A stretch of DNA of 64,000 nt from Pseudomonadota bacterium (lineage in GTDB: Bacteria; Pseudomonadota; Alphaproteobacteria; Acetobacterales; Acetobacteraceae). A program made the translations under genes and the position numbers. Below are positions 16,762 to 25,364 of this stretch, piece by piece (position 1 is the stretch's first letter; every line of letters starts with the position of its first letter). The notes below the pieces were generated by a model. The model was not told where the DNA came from. It did no database searches and worked only from the letters and a program-made list of their open reading frames with translations. The DNA lies in assembly GCA_019351895.1 (NCBI GenBank), contig JABBOH010000004.1, forward strand, positions 62,001 to 126,000, given 5' to 3'.

Positions 16762-17751
16762 TCACTCCGTCTCGTACAGCACACGGTGGAACAGGGCGCC
16801 GGATTTTCCCAGGATCTCCGGCAACGCCTGCGGCAGCGCGTCGAAGGGCGTCGCCGCCTCGACGAGCTTGTCGAGACGCGGATCGGCGGCGAGCGACAGC
16901 GCGAGCGCGAGACGCCGCGCATGGCTCCACCGGCTGCGGCGAGCGGGTGCCACGGCGCCCACCTGGGAGGCGCGCAGGCTCAGCCGCTGGCTGTGGAAGG
17001 CGCCTCCGAGCGGGAGCGTCACCGGCCGGTCGCCATACCAGCTGAGTTCGATGATCTCGGCCTCGAATCCGGCCAGAGAGAGCGCGAGGGCCAGCCCCTC
17101 GCCGCTACCCGACGCATGGAACACGAGATCGCAATCCCGCGAAGCCGTATCCCCGTGCGCGAAGCAGACACCCAGCGCCACGGCCACATCCTCGCGCGAT
17201 GGGTCGAGGTCGATCAGCGTCACCTCGGTTCCGGGTATCCGGGCGCAGAGCCAGCCCGTCAGGCAGCCGATCGTCCCGCCGCCCACGACGGCGATGCGGT
17301 CGCCGATGCGCGGGCTCGCATCCCAGGTCGCGTTGAGCGCCGTCTCGATCTGCGCGGCGAGCACCGCGCGCGGTGTCGGCACGTCGGCCGGCACCGGGAT
17401 CGCGGCGGCCTCCGGGACGATGAACCGGCTCTGATGCGGATGCAGGCAAAAGACGCGCTCGCCGAGCCGCTCGTCCGGCCCCTCCTCGACGATGCCGACG
17501 GCGGCGTAGCCGTATTTCACCGGGAATTGGAACTCCCCTGCCTGGAAGGGCGCGCGCATCCGGCCCCATTCGCCGGGCGGCACCCGGCCCGCATAGACCA
17601 GGGCTTCGGTGCCCCGGCTGATGCCGCTCTGCAGCGTGCGGACGACGACCTCGCCAGCCCCGCGTGGCGGCAGGGTCTCGTCCCGGACCTCGGCCCGACC
17701 GGCTTCGGTCATCCAAAGAGCCCGCGCGGGCGTATTGCCGGGAGCCTGCAA
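16762..17751 (-). CDS. BchC-like MDR-family dehydrogenase
   Basis: A 329-residue medium-chain dehydrogenase/reductase. The catalytic zinc loop of alcohol dehydrogenases is altered: the usual Cys-Gly-x-Cys-Gly reads QSGISRGTE. No four-Cys structural zinc lobe is present. The segments SRGTE, RMRAPFQAGEF, PVKYGYAAVG and FCLHPHQ match the BchC (chlorophyllide a dehydrogenase) subtype. The Rossmann motif IAVVGGGTIG is near residues 154-163. A TTG start at 17751 with a perfect GGAGG 8 bases upstream fits the family N-terminus. No other photosynthesis gene is in view. It heads the dehydrogenase-PTPS-glycosyltransferase operon and may oxidise a side chain of the cluster's product. Confidence 0.85.
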   Translation of the reverse strand: MQAPGNTPARALWMTEAGRAEVRDETLPPRGAGEVVVRTLQSGISRGTEALVYAGRVPPGEWGRMRAPFQAGEFQFPVKYGYAAVGIVEEGPDERLGERVFCLHPHQSRFIVPEAAAIPVPADVPTPRAVLAAQIETALNATWDASPRIGDRIAVVGGGTIGCLTGWLCARIPGTEVTLIDLDPSREDVAVALGVCFAHGDTASRDCDLVFHASGSGEGLALALSLAGFEAEIIELSWYGDRPVTLPLGGAFHSQRLSLRASQVGAVAPARRSRWSHARRLALALSLAADPRLDKLVEAATPFDALPQALPEILGKSGALFHRVLYETE

Positions 17752-17789
17752 TCGGTTAGCCTCCGGCCCAGCCAAGCAAGGAACAACGT

Positions 17790-19550
17790 GTGGACGATAT
17801 CGCGCTCGTGGTGCCGCCGGTGCTCGCAGCGCCCGGGGAACGGCTGGGGGCGCGGCGCGCGCTCGTGCTCGTGCTCAATCTCGGCAGCTGGATAGGGCTC
17901 GGCCTCGTCATGGCGCACGTGATCGGCGGCCAGGGCTGGACGCCCGCCAGCATCGCGATCATGGCGCTGTTCCTCATCGGCCTGCCCTGGACGCTGCTCG
18001 CCTTCTGGAACGCCGTCATCGGCTTCGTCATCCTCCGCGGCACCCGCGATCCTGCTTCCTATACGAATGTCGCCCTCCGCGCGACGGTGCCGGACGCGCC
18101 GATCAGCCGTCGCACCGCCATCTGCATCGCCATCCGGCATGAGGATGTGGAGCGCGTGGCGACGCGCCTCGCGGTCATGCAGGGGAGCCTCGCCGCGACC
18201 GGCGCGGGCGCGATGTTCGCCTTCCATGTGCTGAGCGACAGCAGCCGCCCGGATAGCGTGGCGGCCGAGCTTGCGGCGTTCGGCAACGCGCCCGGCGTCA
18301 CCTATCGCCGCCGCCCCGCCAACACCGGCTTCAAGGCGGGCAATCTTCGCGACTTCGCGCTCGCCGCCGGATCGGATGCCCACTTCATGCTCGTGCTCGA
18401 CGCCGACAGCCTGATGTCGGGGGCGGCGATCCTGCGGCTGGTGCGGGTGATGGAGGCAAACCCCGGCCTCGGCATCCTGCAGACGCTGGTGACGGGGTTG
18501 CCAGCGACCAGCGCCTTCGCGCGCATCTTCCAGTTCGGCATGCGCCACGGCATGCGCACGCACACAACGGGCATCGCCTGGTGGCAGGGATCGAGCGGCC
18601 CCTATTGGGGGCACAACGCGCTCATCCGCCTGAGTTCCTTCGTCGCCCATTGCGAGCTGCCGGTCCTGCCGGGTCGGTCGCCCCTATCGGGCCATATCCT
18701 GAGCCACGATCAGGTCGAGGCGGCGCTGATGCGCGCGGCGGGGATGGAGGTGCGGGTAATCGCCGACGAATTCGGCAGCTGGGAGGAAAACCCGCCGCGC
18801 CTGCCGGACTTCATCCGCCGCGACCTCCGCTGGGCCCAAGGCAATCTGCAGTATCTTGGGCTGGTCACCCGCCCCGGGCTGCGGGCCATGGGCCGGTTCC
18901 AGCTTTGCAACGCCATCGCGATGTATCTCGGCGCGCCCACCTCGCTGCTCATGCTGGTGATCGGTCTGGTCAACGGCCTGACGCGCGGCCATGCGGGCGC
19001 GGTGCCGCAGACGCTCGCCTTCAGCCTCTATTTCGGCTTCCTGCTGATCGGTTTTGCGCCGCGGCTGCTCGGCGTGCTCGACATCGCGCTGCGCCCGGCC
19101 GAGCGCCGTCGTTGGGGGGGCCTGCCCCGCCTGCTGGCGGGTGCCGCGACCGACGGCCTGTTCACGCTGATGATCGGGCCGGTGATGATGGTGTCGCAGG
19201 CGCGCTTCATCGCCGGGCTCGCCCTCGGTCGGCGGATCATGTGGGAGGCGCAGCGGCGCGAGGCGGGCGATGTCCCCTGGGCTGAGGCCATCCGCGGACT
19301 CTGGCCGCAGCTGTTGTTCGGGTTGCTGTTCGCGGTGGCCCTCTGGCGTGTCGCGCCGGGGGCGATCCCCTGGGCCTTGCCGACGCTCGCCGGGTCGTTG
19401 CTGGCGATCCCCTTCGCCTGCGTCACCGCCGAGCCGCGCCTCGGGCGCTGGATGGTGCGGCGGGGCCTCTGCGCCATCCCCGATGAGTTCGATCCGGCGC
19501 CCGAGGTCCTGGCGCTGGATGAGAGCCGCGCTGAGCGCTCCAGGCGGTAG
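17790..19550 (+). CDS. opgH: OpgH/MdoH-type glucan glucosyltransferase
   Basis: A 586-residue inner-membrane GT2 enzyme. Two N-terminal helices (about 27-45 and 55-82) precede the catalytic domain with the UDP-binding DAD (204-206), the HDQVE acceptor site (306-310) and the RRDLRW motif (343-348); four to six helices follow. This is the OpgH family that makes osmoregulated periplasmic glucans from UDP-glucose. It is shorter than the 840-residue enteric enzyme but normal for alphaproteobacteria. No opgG lies beside it. The start is GTG with AAGGA 7 bases upstream. Only 38 bases separate its start from the divergent dehydrogenase start. Confidence 0.88.
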   Translation: MDDIALVVPPVLAAPGERLGARRALVLVLNLGSWIGLGLVMAHVIGGQGWTPASIAIMALFLIGLPWTLLAFWNAVIGFVILRGTRDPASYTNVALRATVPDAPISRRTAICIAIRHEDVERVATRLAVMQGSLAATGAGAMFAFHVLSDSSRPDSVAAELAAFGNAPGVTYRRRPANTGFKAGNLRDFALAAGSDAHFMLVLDADSLMSGAAILRLVRVMEANPGLGILQTLVTGLPATSAFARIFQFGMRHGMRTHTTGIAWWQGSSGPYWGHNALIRLSSFVAHCELPVLPGRSPLSGHILSHDQVEAALMRAAGMEVRVIADEFGSWEENPPRLPDFIRRDLRWAQGNLQYLGLVTRPGLRAMGRFQLCNAIAMYLGAPTSLLMLVIGLVNGLTRGHAGAVPQTLAFSLYFGFLLIGFAPRLLGVLDIALRPAERRRWGGLPRLLAGAATDGLFTLMIGPVMMVSQARFIAGLALGRRIMWEAQRREAGDVPWAEAIRGLWPQLLFGLLFAVALWRVAPGAIPWALPTLAGSLLAIPFACVTAEPRLGRWMVRRGLCAIPDEFDPAPEVLALDESRAERSRR

Positions 19551-19629
19551 CCCTCGCCGTCCCGCAGCGCGCGATGCGGCGCTCCCCCGGCACCGCCGCC
19601 CGCGCATGGCCGATCTTGGGCCTCGACTA

Positions 19630-19881
19630 TCAGCCCTCCTCCGGCTCATCCCGGAAGTAAGGCTCCACCGGGCCCGTGACCTTCATGGTCAGAGGCATGC
19701 CGTGGCGGTCGACGGACTTGCCGACCGAAAGGCGCACCCAGCCCTCGCTCACGCAGTATTCCTCGACATTCGTCTTCTCGACGCCCTTGAAGCGGATGCC
19801 CACGCCGCGCGCGAGTGCCGCCTCGTCGTAGAAGGGGCTTTTCGGATTGTTGGAAAGGCGGTCGGGCGGTGTGTCGCTCAT
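19630..19881 (-). CDS. DUF3297 family protein
   Basis: An 83-residue protein that begins MSDTPPDRLSNNPKSPFYDE, the standard DUF3297 N-terminus. This is why I start at 19881 and not at the ATG 14 codons upstream. The family is small, soluble and uncharacterised, widespread in proteobacteria. The GVGIRFKGVEKTNVEEYC segment suggests a compact beta fold. It lies 38 bases after an SDR gene on the same strand. Confidence 0.92.
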   Translation of the reverse strand: MSDTPPDRLSNNPKSPFYDEAALARGVGIRFKGVEKTNVEEYCVSEGWVRLSVGKSVDRHGMPLTMKVTGPVEPYFRDEPEEG

Positions 19882-19919
19882 CTCGTTCGGCCTTCGGACA
19901 TCGTTCGCGTCGGTGTATC

Positions 19920-20798
19920 TCACAGCCCGCGCTCGGCCAGGAAGGCCTTGAAGGCCTCGGCGTAGTCGGGATGCCAGCGGGAGAGCGGCGGCCGGTTCTC
20001 GGTAATGTCCATCGCCGCCCAGAGTATCCGCGCGTTGTCGAGTTCGCGCGTCACGTCGTTGTCCGGGCAGATGATGTAGAAATCACCGGCACCCATGCGC
20101 GCCACCATGAACGCCACCACCTGCTCCGGCGTCCAGGCCGCGGGCGGCTTCTCCTGCACCCGCACCCGGGTGAAGCCGGTGAAGGTGAAGCCCGGCACCA
20201 GAAGATGCGCCGTCACCTCGCAGCCCGCGGTGTTGCGCAGCTCATGCGCCAGCGCCTCGGTCACGACCTTCACCCCGGCCTTGGTGACGTTATAGGCGGT
20301 ATCGCCCGGCGGGCAGGTGATGCCCTGCTTCGATCCGGTGTTCACGATCGCCCCTGGGCGCCCCTGGGCGATCATCGCGGCCCCGAAGACCTGCACGCCG
20401 TTGATCACGCCCCATAGATTGGTGGCGAGCGTATCCGCCCAGCGCGTGGGATCGCCGAACAGCGCGCCGCCGCCCTCGCGCCCCGCATTGTTCATCAGCA
20501 GCCCGACCTCGCCGAAGGCGGAATAGGCGCGGTCGCGCAGCCGCTCCACCTCCTCGCGCCGGCTGACATCGGTGACGACGGCAATCGCGTCCCCGGCATT
20601 GGTGCGGGCGGCGATCGCGGCGCGGGCCGCGTCGAGCCCCGCGGCGTTGGTGTCGGCGAGGCAGAGCCGCATGCCGATCGATGCGCAATGGAGCGCCGCG
20701 GCCAACCCGATGCCGCTCGCCGCTCCGGTGATGACGGCCACGCGGCCGGGCTGGAACACAGGATGCTGCTGGCTCGGGGTCTCGGTCTGGTCGCTCAT
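19920..20798 (-). CDS. short-chain dehydrogenase/reductase
   Basis: A 292-residue classical SDR. The cofactor motif TGAASGIG is at residues 24-31, NNAG near 105-108 and the catalytic YNVTK near 168-172. Asp in the LCLADTN strand favours NAD(H). A long C-terminal extension (about 50 residues ending YAEAFKAFLAERGL) is seen beyond the core. The start ATG has a strong AAGGAG 8 bases upstream. The substrate is unknown. It may be cotranscribed with the DUF3297 gene. Confidence 0.92.
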   Translation of the reverse strand: MSDQTETPSQQHPVFQPGRVAVITGAASGIGLAAALHCASIGMRLCLADTNAAGLDAARAAIAARTNAGDAIAVVTDVSRREEVERLRDRAYSAFGEVGLLMNNAGREGGGALFGDPTRWADTLATNLWGVINGVQVFGAAMIAQGRPGAIVNTGSKQGITCPPGDTAYNVTKAGVKVVTEALAHELRNTAGCEVTAHLLVPGFTFTGFTRVRVQEKPPAAWTPEQVVAFMVARMGAGDFYIICPDNDVTRELDNARILWAAMDITENRPPLSRWHPDYAEAFKAFLAERGL

Positions 20799-20884
20799 CG
20801 GTCATTCTCCTTCTGTCCGAACCCCCCGGGACCCGAACGGGCGCGGGATGCACCGGGGGAATGTAGTCGATCCGCGCCCGTCCG

Positions 20885-22444
20885 CTAGCGGGCGGCGGCG
20901 CGTGCCGGCGGCAGAAGCGTGGGCCTGAGCACGGGCTGGGCCGGGGAGCGGTGCCGGTACGCCAGCGCCTCCGCCACGTCGAGGCGGCGCACGATATCCA
21001 CCCGCGCGAGGTCGGCGATCGTCTGCGACACGCGCAGCAGCCGCGTGAAGCCGCGCGCCGAGAGGCCGAGCTTCTCCGCCGCCGTCTCCGCCAGCGTCCG
21101 CGCGTCGGGCGCCAGAACGATGTGGTCGAGGTCCGCCTCGCTGTTGAGCCCGACACTCGCCCTTCCGCCCGGATTGTCGAGACGCCGCCGCTGCGCCGCG
21201 CGCGCCGCCGCGACCCGGATGGCGACAGCGGCCGAGCCCTCGCCCTGGGGGGCGCGTGATAGTTCCATCGGCGAGATCGGCGCCACCTGTACCACGAGGT
21301 CGATCCGGTCGAGCAGCGGGCCGCTGATCCGGCCCTGGTAGTCCTCGGCGCAGCGGGGCGCACGGCCGCATTCCCGCGCCGCGTTGCCGAAGTGGCCGCA
21401 GCGGCAGGGGTTCATGGCGGCGATCAACTGGAACCGCGCGGGATACGTGACATGGGCGGCAGCCCGCGCGACCGTCGTGCGGCCCGCCTCCACCGGCTGA
21501 CGCAGCGCCTCCAGCGCCGCGCGCGGGAATTCCGGCAATTCGTCCAGAAACAGCACCCCGCGATGGGCAAGGCTCACCTCACCCGGCCGCGCCCGCTGCC
21601 CGCCGCCGGTCAACGCCGCCTGGCTCGCCGAATGATGCGGCTCGCGGAAGGGCGGACGCCTGAGCAGCCGCCCGCCCTCCAGCATGCCGGCCACGCTGTG
21701 CACCATGCTGACCTCCAGCGCCTCCATCGGCGTCAGGTCCGGCAGCAGCCCCGGCAGGCGGCAGGCGAGCATCGACTTCCCCGCCCCCGGCGGCCCGATC
21801 ATGAGCATGTGGTGGCCGCCCGCCGCCGCGATCTCCATCGCCCGCCGCGCCGTCTCCATGCCCTTCACCTGGGCGAGATCAGGTCCCGGCGGGGCCTCGG
21901 CCAACCCGCCCACCTCAGGCGGCGACAGAATCTGCGTGCCTCGGAAATGATTGATCAGGCTCATCAGGTCGGGGGCGGCAAGGATCTCGAGCTTGCCCGC
22001 CCAGGCGGCTTCCGGCCCCTGGGAGGCCGGGCAGATCAGGCCCCATTCCCGCTCGGCCGCCGCCATGGCCGCGGGCAACACGCCGGCGACCGAGACGATG
22101 CTGCCGTCGAGCGACAACTCGCCGAGGGCCGCATAGCCGCCGAGTTCCTCGGGCGGCAGGATGTCCATGGTGCCGAGCACGGCGAGCGCCATCGGCAGGT
22201 CGAAATGACTGCCCTCCTTTACCTGATCGGCGGGCGCGAGGTTGATCAGCAGCCGCTTCGGCGGCAGCGAGAGCCCAAGGGTCGCCAGCGCCGCCCGGAC
22301 CCGCTCGCGCGCCTCGCCCACCGCCTTGTCGGGCAGGCCGACGACCTGGAAGTTCGGCAGTCCCGAGGCGGCCTGGGCCTGCACCTCGACCGGCACCGCC
22401 TGGATACCCGAGAAGGCGAAGCTGCGGACGCGCACGACACCCAT
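20885..22444 (-). CDS. comM: YifB/ComM family Mg-chelatase-like AAA+ ATPase
   Basis: A 519-residue AAA+ protein. It has the N-terminal Lon-protease-like ChlI domain (residues 1-170), then the AAA core with Walker A GPPGAGKS (about 218-225), Walker B LFLDELPEF and the four-Cys insert CRCGHFGNAARECGRAPRC. ComM is a branch-migration helicase that helps integrate transformed DNA in competent bacteria. A role in natural transformation is known for the family, but competence of this organism is not shown. It has no obvious Shine-Dalgarno. Confidence 0.94.
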   Translation of the reverse strand: MGVVRVRSFAFSGIQAVPVEVQAQAASGLPNFQVVGLPDKAVGEARERVRAALATLGLSLPPKRLLINLAPADQVKEGSHFDLPMALAVLGTMDILPPEELGGYAALGELSLDGSIVSVAGVLPAAMAAAEREWGLICPASQGPEAAWAGKLEILAAPDLMSLINHFRGTQILSPPEVGGLAEAPPGPDLAQVKGMETARRAMEIAAAGGHHMLMIGPPGAGKSMLACRLPGLLPDLTPMEALEVSMVHSVAGMLEGGRLLRRPPFREPHHSASQAALTGGGQRARPGEVSLAHRGVLFLDELPEFPRAALEALRQPVEAGRTTVARAAAHVTYPARFQLIAAMNPCRCGHFGNAARECGRAPRCAEDYQGRISGPLLDRIDLVVQVAPISPMELSRAPQGEGSAAVAIRVAAARAAQRRRLDNPGGRASVGLNSEADLDHIVLAPDARTLAETAAEKLGLSARGFTRLLRVSQTIADLARVDIVRRLDVAEALAYRHRSPAQPVLRPTLLPPARAAAR

Positions 22445-22458
22445 GAGTAGGCACTTTC

Positions 22459-22479
22459 GTATCGAATACGGAACGATAC
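22459..22479. promoter_or_regulatory. nested inverted repeats upstream of comM
   Basis: GTATCG and CGATAC form an inverted repeat with a 9-base spacer, nested with CGTAT-CGA-ATACG at 22458-22470. It lies 15-35 bases upstream of the comM start in the divergent comM-asd region. It is a candidate operator; the regulator is unknown. Confidence 0.35.
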
Positions 22480-22621
22480 CGCCGGGCGGGCGGGCTTGTC
22501 CACCGCGCGCGCGTTCATCGCCGGGTGGCTGCCCGGCAAGAGCTTCGCTTGTCGCGGAGGGAACAACTCGCTAACCGGCGGGATTACCCCACGTCAGGGG
22601 CATGGAACGGGAGCAGGGGTG

Positions 22622-23656
22622 ATGGGGTATCGGGTCGCAGTCGTCGGCGCCACAGGGGCTGTGGGACGTGAGATGCTCAAAACGCTGGCCGAGCGGCGCT
22701 TTCCGATCACCGATATCGTCGCCCTCGCCTCCGGCCGGTCCACGGGCACGGAGATTTCCTTCGGCGAGGACCGGGTGCTCAAGTGCCAGAACCTCGAGAA
22801 GTTCGACTTCCGGGGCTGGGATATCGCGCTGTTCAGCCCGGGTGCCGCGATCTCGGCGATCCACGCGCCCCGCGCGGCCGAGGCCGGCTGCGTCGTCATC
22901 GACAATACGAGCCAGTTCCGCATGGACCCGGACGTGCCCCTGGTCGTGCCGGAGGTGAACCCTCAGGCCCTCGCCGGCTGGCGGAAGAAGGGCATCATCG
23001 CCAACCCGAACTGCTCCACGATCCAGATGGTCCTGGCGCTCAAGCCTCTGCACGACGAGTTCACGATAAAGCGCGTCTCGGTCGCGACCTATCAGTCGGT
23101 GTCGGGCGCGGGCAAGGAAGGCATGGATGAGCTGTTCAGCAACAGCCGCGCGCTGTTCGTGAACGACCCGGTGACGCCGCAGCAGTTCACCAAGAACATC
23201 GCCTACAACGTCATCCCGCATATCGACGTGTTCATGGATGACGGCTCCACCAAGGAAGAGTGGAAGATGGTCGTCGAGACCAAGAAGATCCTCGACCCCG
23301 CCATCGCGGTGATGGCCACCTGCGTGCGCGTCCCGGTCTTCATCGGCCACTCGCTCGCCATCCATGCCGAATTCGCCAATGCCGTGACCGCCGGCGAGGC
23401 GCGGGCCACGCTGCGCGACGCGCCGGGCATCACCGTGCTCGATGTGCGCGAAGACGGCGGCTACGCGACCCCGGCCGAGACCGCTGGCGAGGACGATGTC
23501 TACGTCAGCCGCATCCGCAAGGACCCGACCGTGCCGCACGGCATCGCCTTCTGGTGTGTCGGCGACAACCTGCGCAAGGGCGCGGCGCTGAACGCCGTGC
23601 AGATCGCCGAGAGCCTCGTCGCCCAGAACCTGCTGGCCGAGCCTCAGGCCGCGTAA
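22622..23656 (+). CDS. asd: aspartate-semialdehyde dehydrogenase
   Basis: A 344-residue enzyme that reduces aspartyl phosphate to aspartate semialdehyde with NADPH, the branch point to lysine/diaminopimelate, threonine and methionine. The N-terminal AVVGATGAVGREM motif, the catalytic Cys in NPNCSTIQM (about residue 128) and the late His in RVPVFIGHS are present. I start at the ATG 22622, directly before the Rossmann strand and after GGAGCAGGGG; the open frame upstream is not conserved. It is followed by a terminator, so it is probably single. Confidence 0.96.
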   Translation: MGYRVAVVGATGAVGREMLKTLAERRFPITDIVALASGRSTGTEISFGEDRVLKCQNLEKFDFRGWDIALFSPGAAISAIHAPRAAEAGCVVIDNTSQFRMDPDVPLVVPEVNPQALAGWRKKGIIANPNCSTIQMVLALKPLHDEFTIKRVSVATYQSVSGAGKEGMDELFSNSRALFVNDPVTPQQFTKNIAYNVIPHIDVFMDDGSTKEEWKMVVETKKILDPAIAVMATCVRVPVFIGHSLAIHAEFANAVTAGEARATLRDAPGITVLDVREDGGYATPAETAGEDDVYVSRIRKDPTVPHGIAFWCVGDNLRKGAALNAVQIAESLVAQNLLAEPQAA

Positions 23657-23666
23657 AGCTCGCCCG

Positions 23667-23693
23667 CTGCCCGTGGATCGCCTTCGCGGGCAG
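23667..23693 (+). terminator. terminator after asd
   Basis: Nine-bp stem (CTGCCCGTG / CGCGGGCAG, one G-T pair) with a 9-base loop, followed by TGTCGCCTTTTG. It starts 10 bases after the asd stop and lies between convergent genes. Confidence 0.6.
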
Positions 23694-23712
23694 TGTCGCC
23701 TTTTGCCGGTCG

Positions 23713-24654
23713 CTAACGGGGCGAGAGCAGGCCGCCGAGCCTAGCGCGCGGCACCCATCGCCAGAGCAGCGCGGCGACCATCACGGCGAGCCCGTCCAGC
23801 GTGACCCAAAAGGATGGCCGCGGGCCGAGACGCCCGAAATGCCAGTTGGCCGCCAGCACCCGCGACGCGGGCACGAAGGTGGCCAGCGCGTACCAGGCGT
23901 ATTCGGTCAGGATGGTCCCCGCCCCGGCCAGGACCGCGAGCACGAACAGCCCGGAGAGCGTCCGCTCCATCGACGCCGGCATCCCGCGCCACAGCATGAG
24001 CCAGAGGAACAGGCCGGTCGGCAGCACGGCCAGGGTCACGTCGATCTTCTGCGTCAGGAAGAAATGCCAAAGCGAGAGGATCGCGATCGGGTAGATCAGC
24101 CGGTGCAGCGTCTTCCACCGTTTCCCGAGGCTGCGGATGGAGGCGTCGGTCGAGGTGACGGCCAGCGCCACGAAGCCGAGCACGGCGATGAAGCCGATCG
24201 TCAGATAGAAGCGGTGGATGATCTCGCTTGCGACGAAGAGCAGGTTGAAGCCCTCCATAGCGATGTAGAAGATGAGATGCGCCACGGTATAGAAGGCGGC
24301 GGTCAGCCCGAGCATGCGCCGCAGCTGGATCAGCTTCGGCAGACCGAAGATCGCCCGCGCGGGGCTGACCGCAAGCGACAGCAGCAGGAACCAGACCGCC
24401 CACACCCCGGTCATCAGCATGGCCTGGTTCAGCGGCCGGCTGGTGAAGTCGCCCAGGCACCACTGGCCGGTCATGTAGACCGCGGGCAGGCAGCATCCCG
24501 CGAGACACAGCGTCTTCCCGGCCGAGAGCCGGCCCGAGCGATCCCGCCACGGCGCGGTGAACCAGCCGCCCGGTCCGCTCCGGCGGCCGGCGGCGGTCTT
24601 GCTACGGACGGACCGCGCGGGCACGCCGGACGTGGTTGGGATCGGGTTGCTCAT
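23713..24654 (-). CDS. ferric reductase-like transmembrane haem protein, MsrQ/YedZ-like core
   Basis: A 313-residue protein with about eight hydrophobic helices. The centre carries a ferric-reductase (MsrQ/YedZ) core: YTVAHLIFYIAM, then RSLGKRWKTLHRLIYP and SLWHFFLTQK, with His residues placed to bind b-type haem. It has about 100 extra residues at the N-terminus with two more helices and an extra C-terminal pair compared with MsrQ. No MsrP is adjacent. The start overlaps the stop of the exported-protein gene by 4 bases (ATGA), so the two are coupled. Likely role: membrane electron transfer to a periplasmic partner. Confidence 0.8.
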   Translation of the reverse strand: MSNPIPTTSGVPARSVRSKTAAGRRSGPGGWFTAPWRDRSGRLSAGKTLCLAGCCLPAVYMTGQWCLGDFTSRPLNQAMLMTGVWAVWFLLLSLAVSPARAIFGLPKLIQLRRMLGLTAAFYTVAHLIFYIAMEGFNLLFVASEIIHRFYLTIGFIAVLGFVALAVTSTDASIRSLGKRWKTLHRLIYPIAILSLWHFFLTQKIDVTLAVLPTGLFLWLMLWRGMPASMERTLSGLFVLAVLAGAGTILTEYAWYALATFVPASRVLAANWHFGRLGPRPSFWVTLDGLAVMVAALLWRWVPRARLGGLLSPR

Positions 24655-25364
24655 GGATTGGGCATTCCAGCGAGGCCGGGGATGAGGGCGCGGAACAGGC
24701 TCGGCGGCAGGTCGACCTCCTGCAGCCCGGCGGGCGGCGTGAAGAGCTCCGGCGACATCGGCCCGTAGCGGACACTAGTGGCCACGAGCCGCCCCGAGGG
24801 GATCTGGCCGTGATCGTCCGGCTTGTAGCCGTGGCCACTGCCTTCCAGCACGATGCCGTCATGGGTGACGCAGGCCCCGCCCTCCCCGCCCGGTCCCTGC
24901 ACGCTCCAGAGCGTGCAGGTCTCGCCCGCGACGGTGCGGTGGCCTTCGCGCTGGAAGCGTAGCCCGGAATCGGGTCCGAGCCGCCGGTGGAGCATGCCGT
25001 CCGAGGAGACGGCGAAAACGAGTCCCTTCCCCGGCGATACCAGCATCACGCGTTCCGTCGCGCGGTCGAGCAGCAGATAGTCGGCGCCCCCGGCGATCTG
25101 CAGCCGAAGCACCTGCTGCGCCGGGTCGGCATAGGCCTCGATCCGCATGTTGCCGGTGGCCGTGGAGGTCAGGTCGTAGGTCACGGCGGCCGGGCGCTCG
25201 GGGTCGATATTCGGGTAGTCGTGCGCGACCGGCTGAGCCTCTGCCGGGGCCGACGCGACCAGCGCCGCCAAAGCCGCGGCGCCGCCGATGGCACGGCTTT
25301 GGGACCAGCATCGCCAAAGAGCGGAAGAAGCGGAAGAAGCGGAAGAATAGGAAGCGGCCGTCAT
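24651..25364 (-). CDS. exported protein of unknown function in the aat operon
   Basis: A 237-residue protein with an unusual Ser/Ala-rich N-terminus (repeated Ser-Ser-Ala), then a hydrophobic stretch GGAAALAALVASAPAEAQ near residues 27-44 that looks like a signal peptide. The mature part is predicted to be beta-rich (VTYDLTSTATGNMRIEAY, LLDRATERVMLVSPGKG) and somewhat recalls DUF4412-type periplasmic proteins, but I do not recognise it firmly. It carries three Cys after the signal. It is coupled on both sides: its start overlaps the aat stop by 1 base (TGATG) and its stop overlaps the ferric-reductase gene by 4. Confidence 0.75.
   Translation of the reverse strand: MTAASYSSASSASSALWRCWSQSRAIGGAAALAALVASAPAEAQPVAHDYPNIDPERPAAVTYDLTSTATGNMRIEAYADPAQQVLRLQIAGGADYLLLDRATERVMLVSPGKGLVFAVSSDGMLHRRLGPDSGLRFQREGHRTVAGETCTLWSVQGPGGEGGACVTHDGIVLEGSGHGYKPDDHGQIPSGRLVATSVRYGPMSPELFTPPAGLQEVDLPPSLFRALIPGLAGMPNP
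25321..25347 (-). repeat. 9-bp tandem repeat at the 5' end of the exported-protein gene
   Basis: Three exact copies of GCGGAAGAA, encoding the Ser-Ser-Ala run in the first 15 codons. The unit keeps frame, so copy-number change would only alter the length of the region before the signal peptide. Confidence 0.85.

Noticed and set aside
16762-17751. Bacteriochlorophyll synthesis from the BchC-like gene
   Set aside because: No other bch, crt or puf gene is present and the neighbours are pterin- and sugar-related; the likeness is to the subfamily only.
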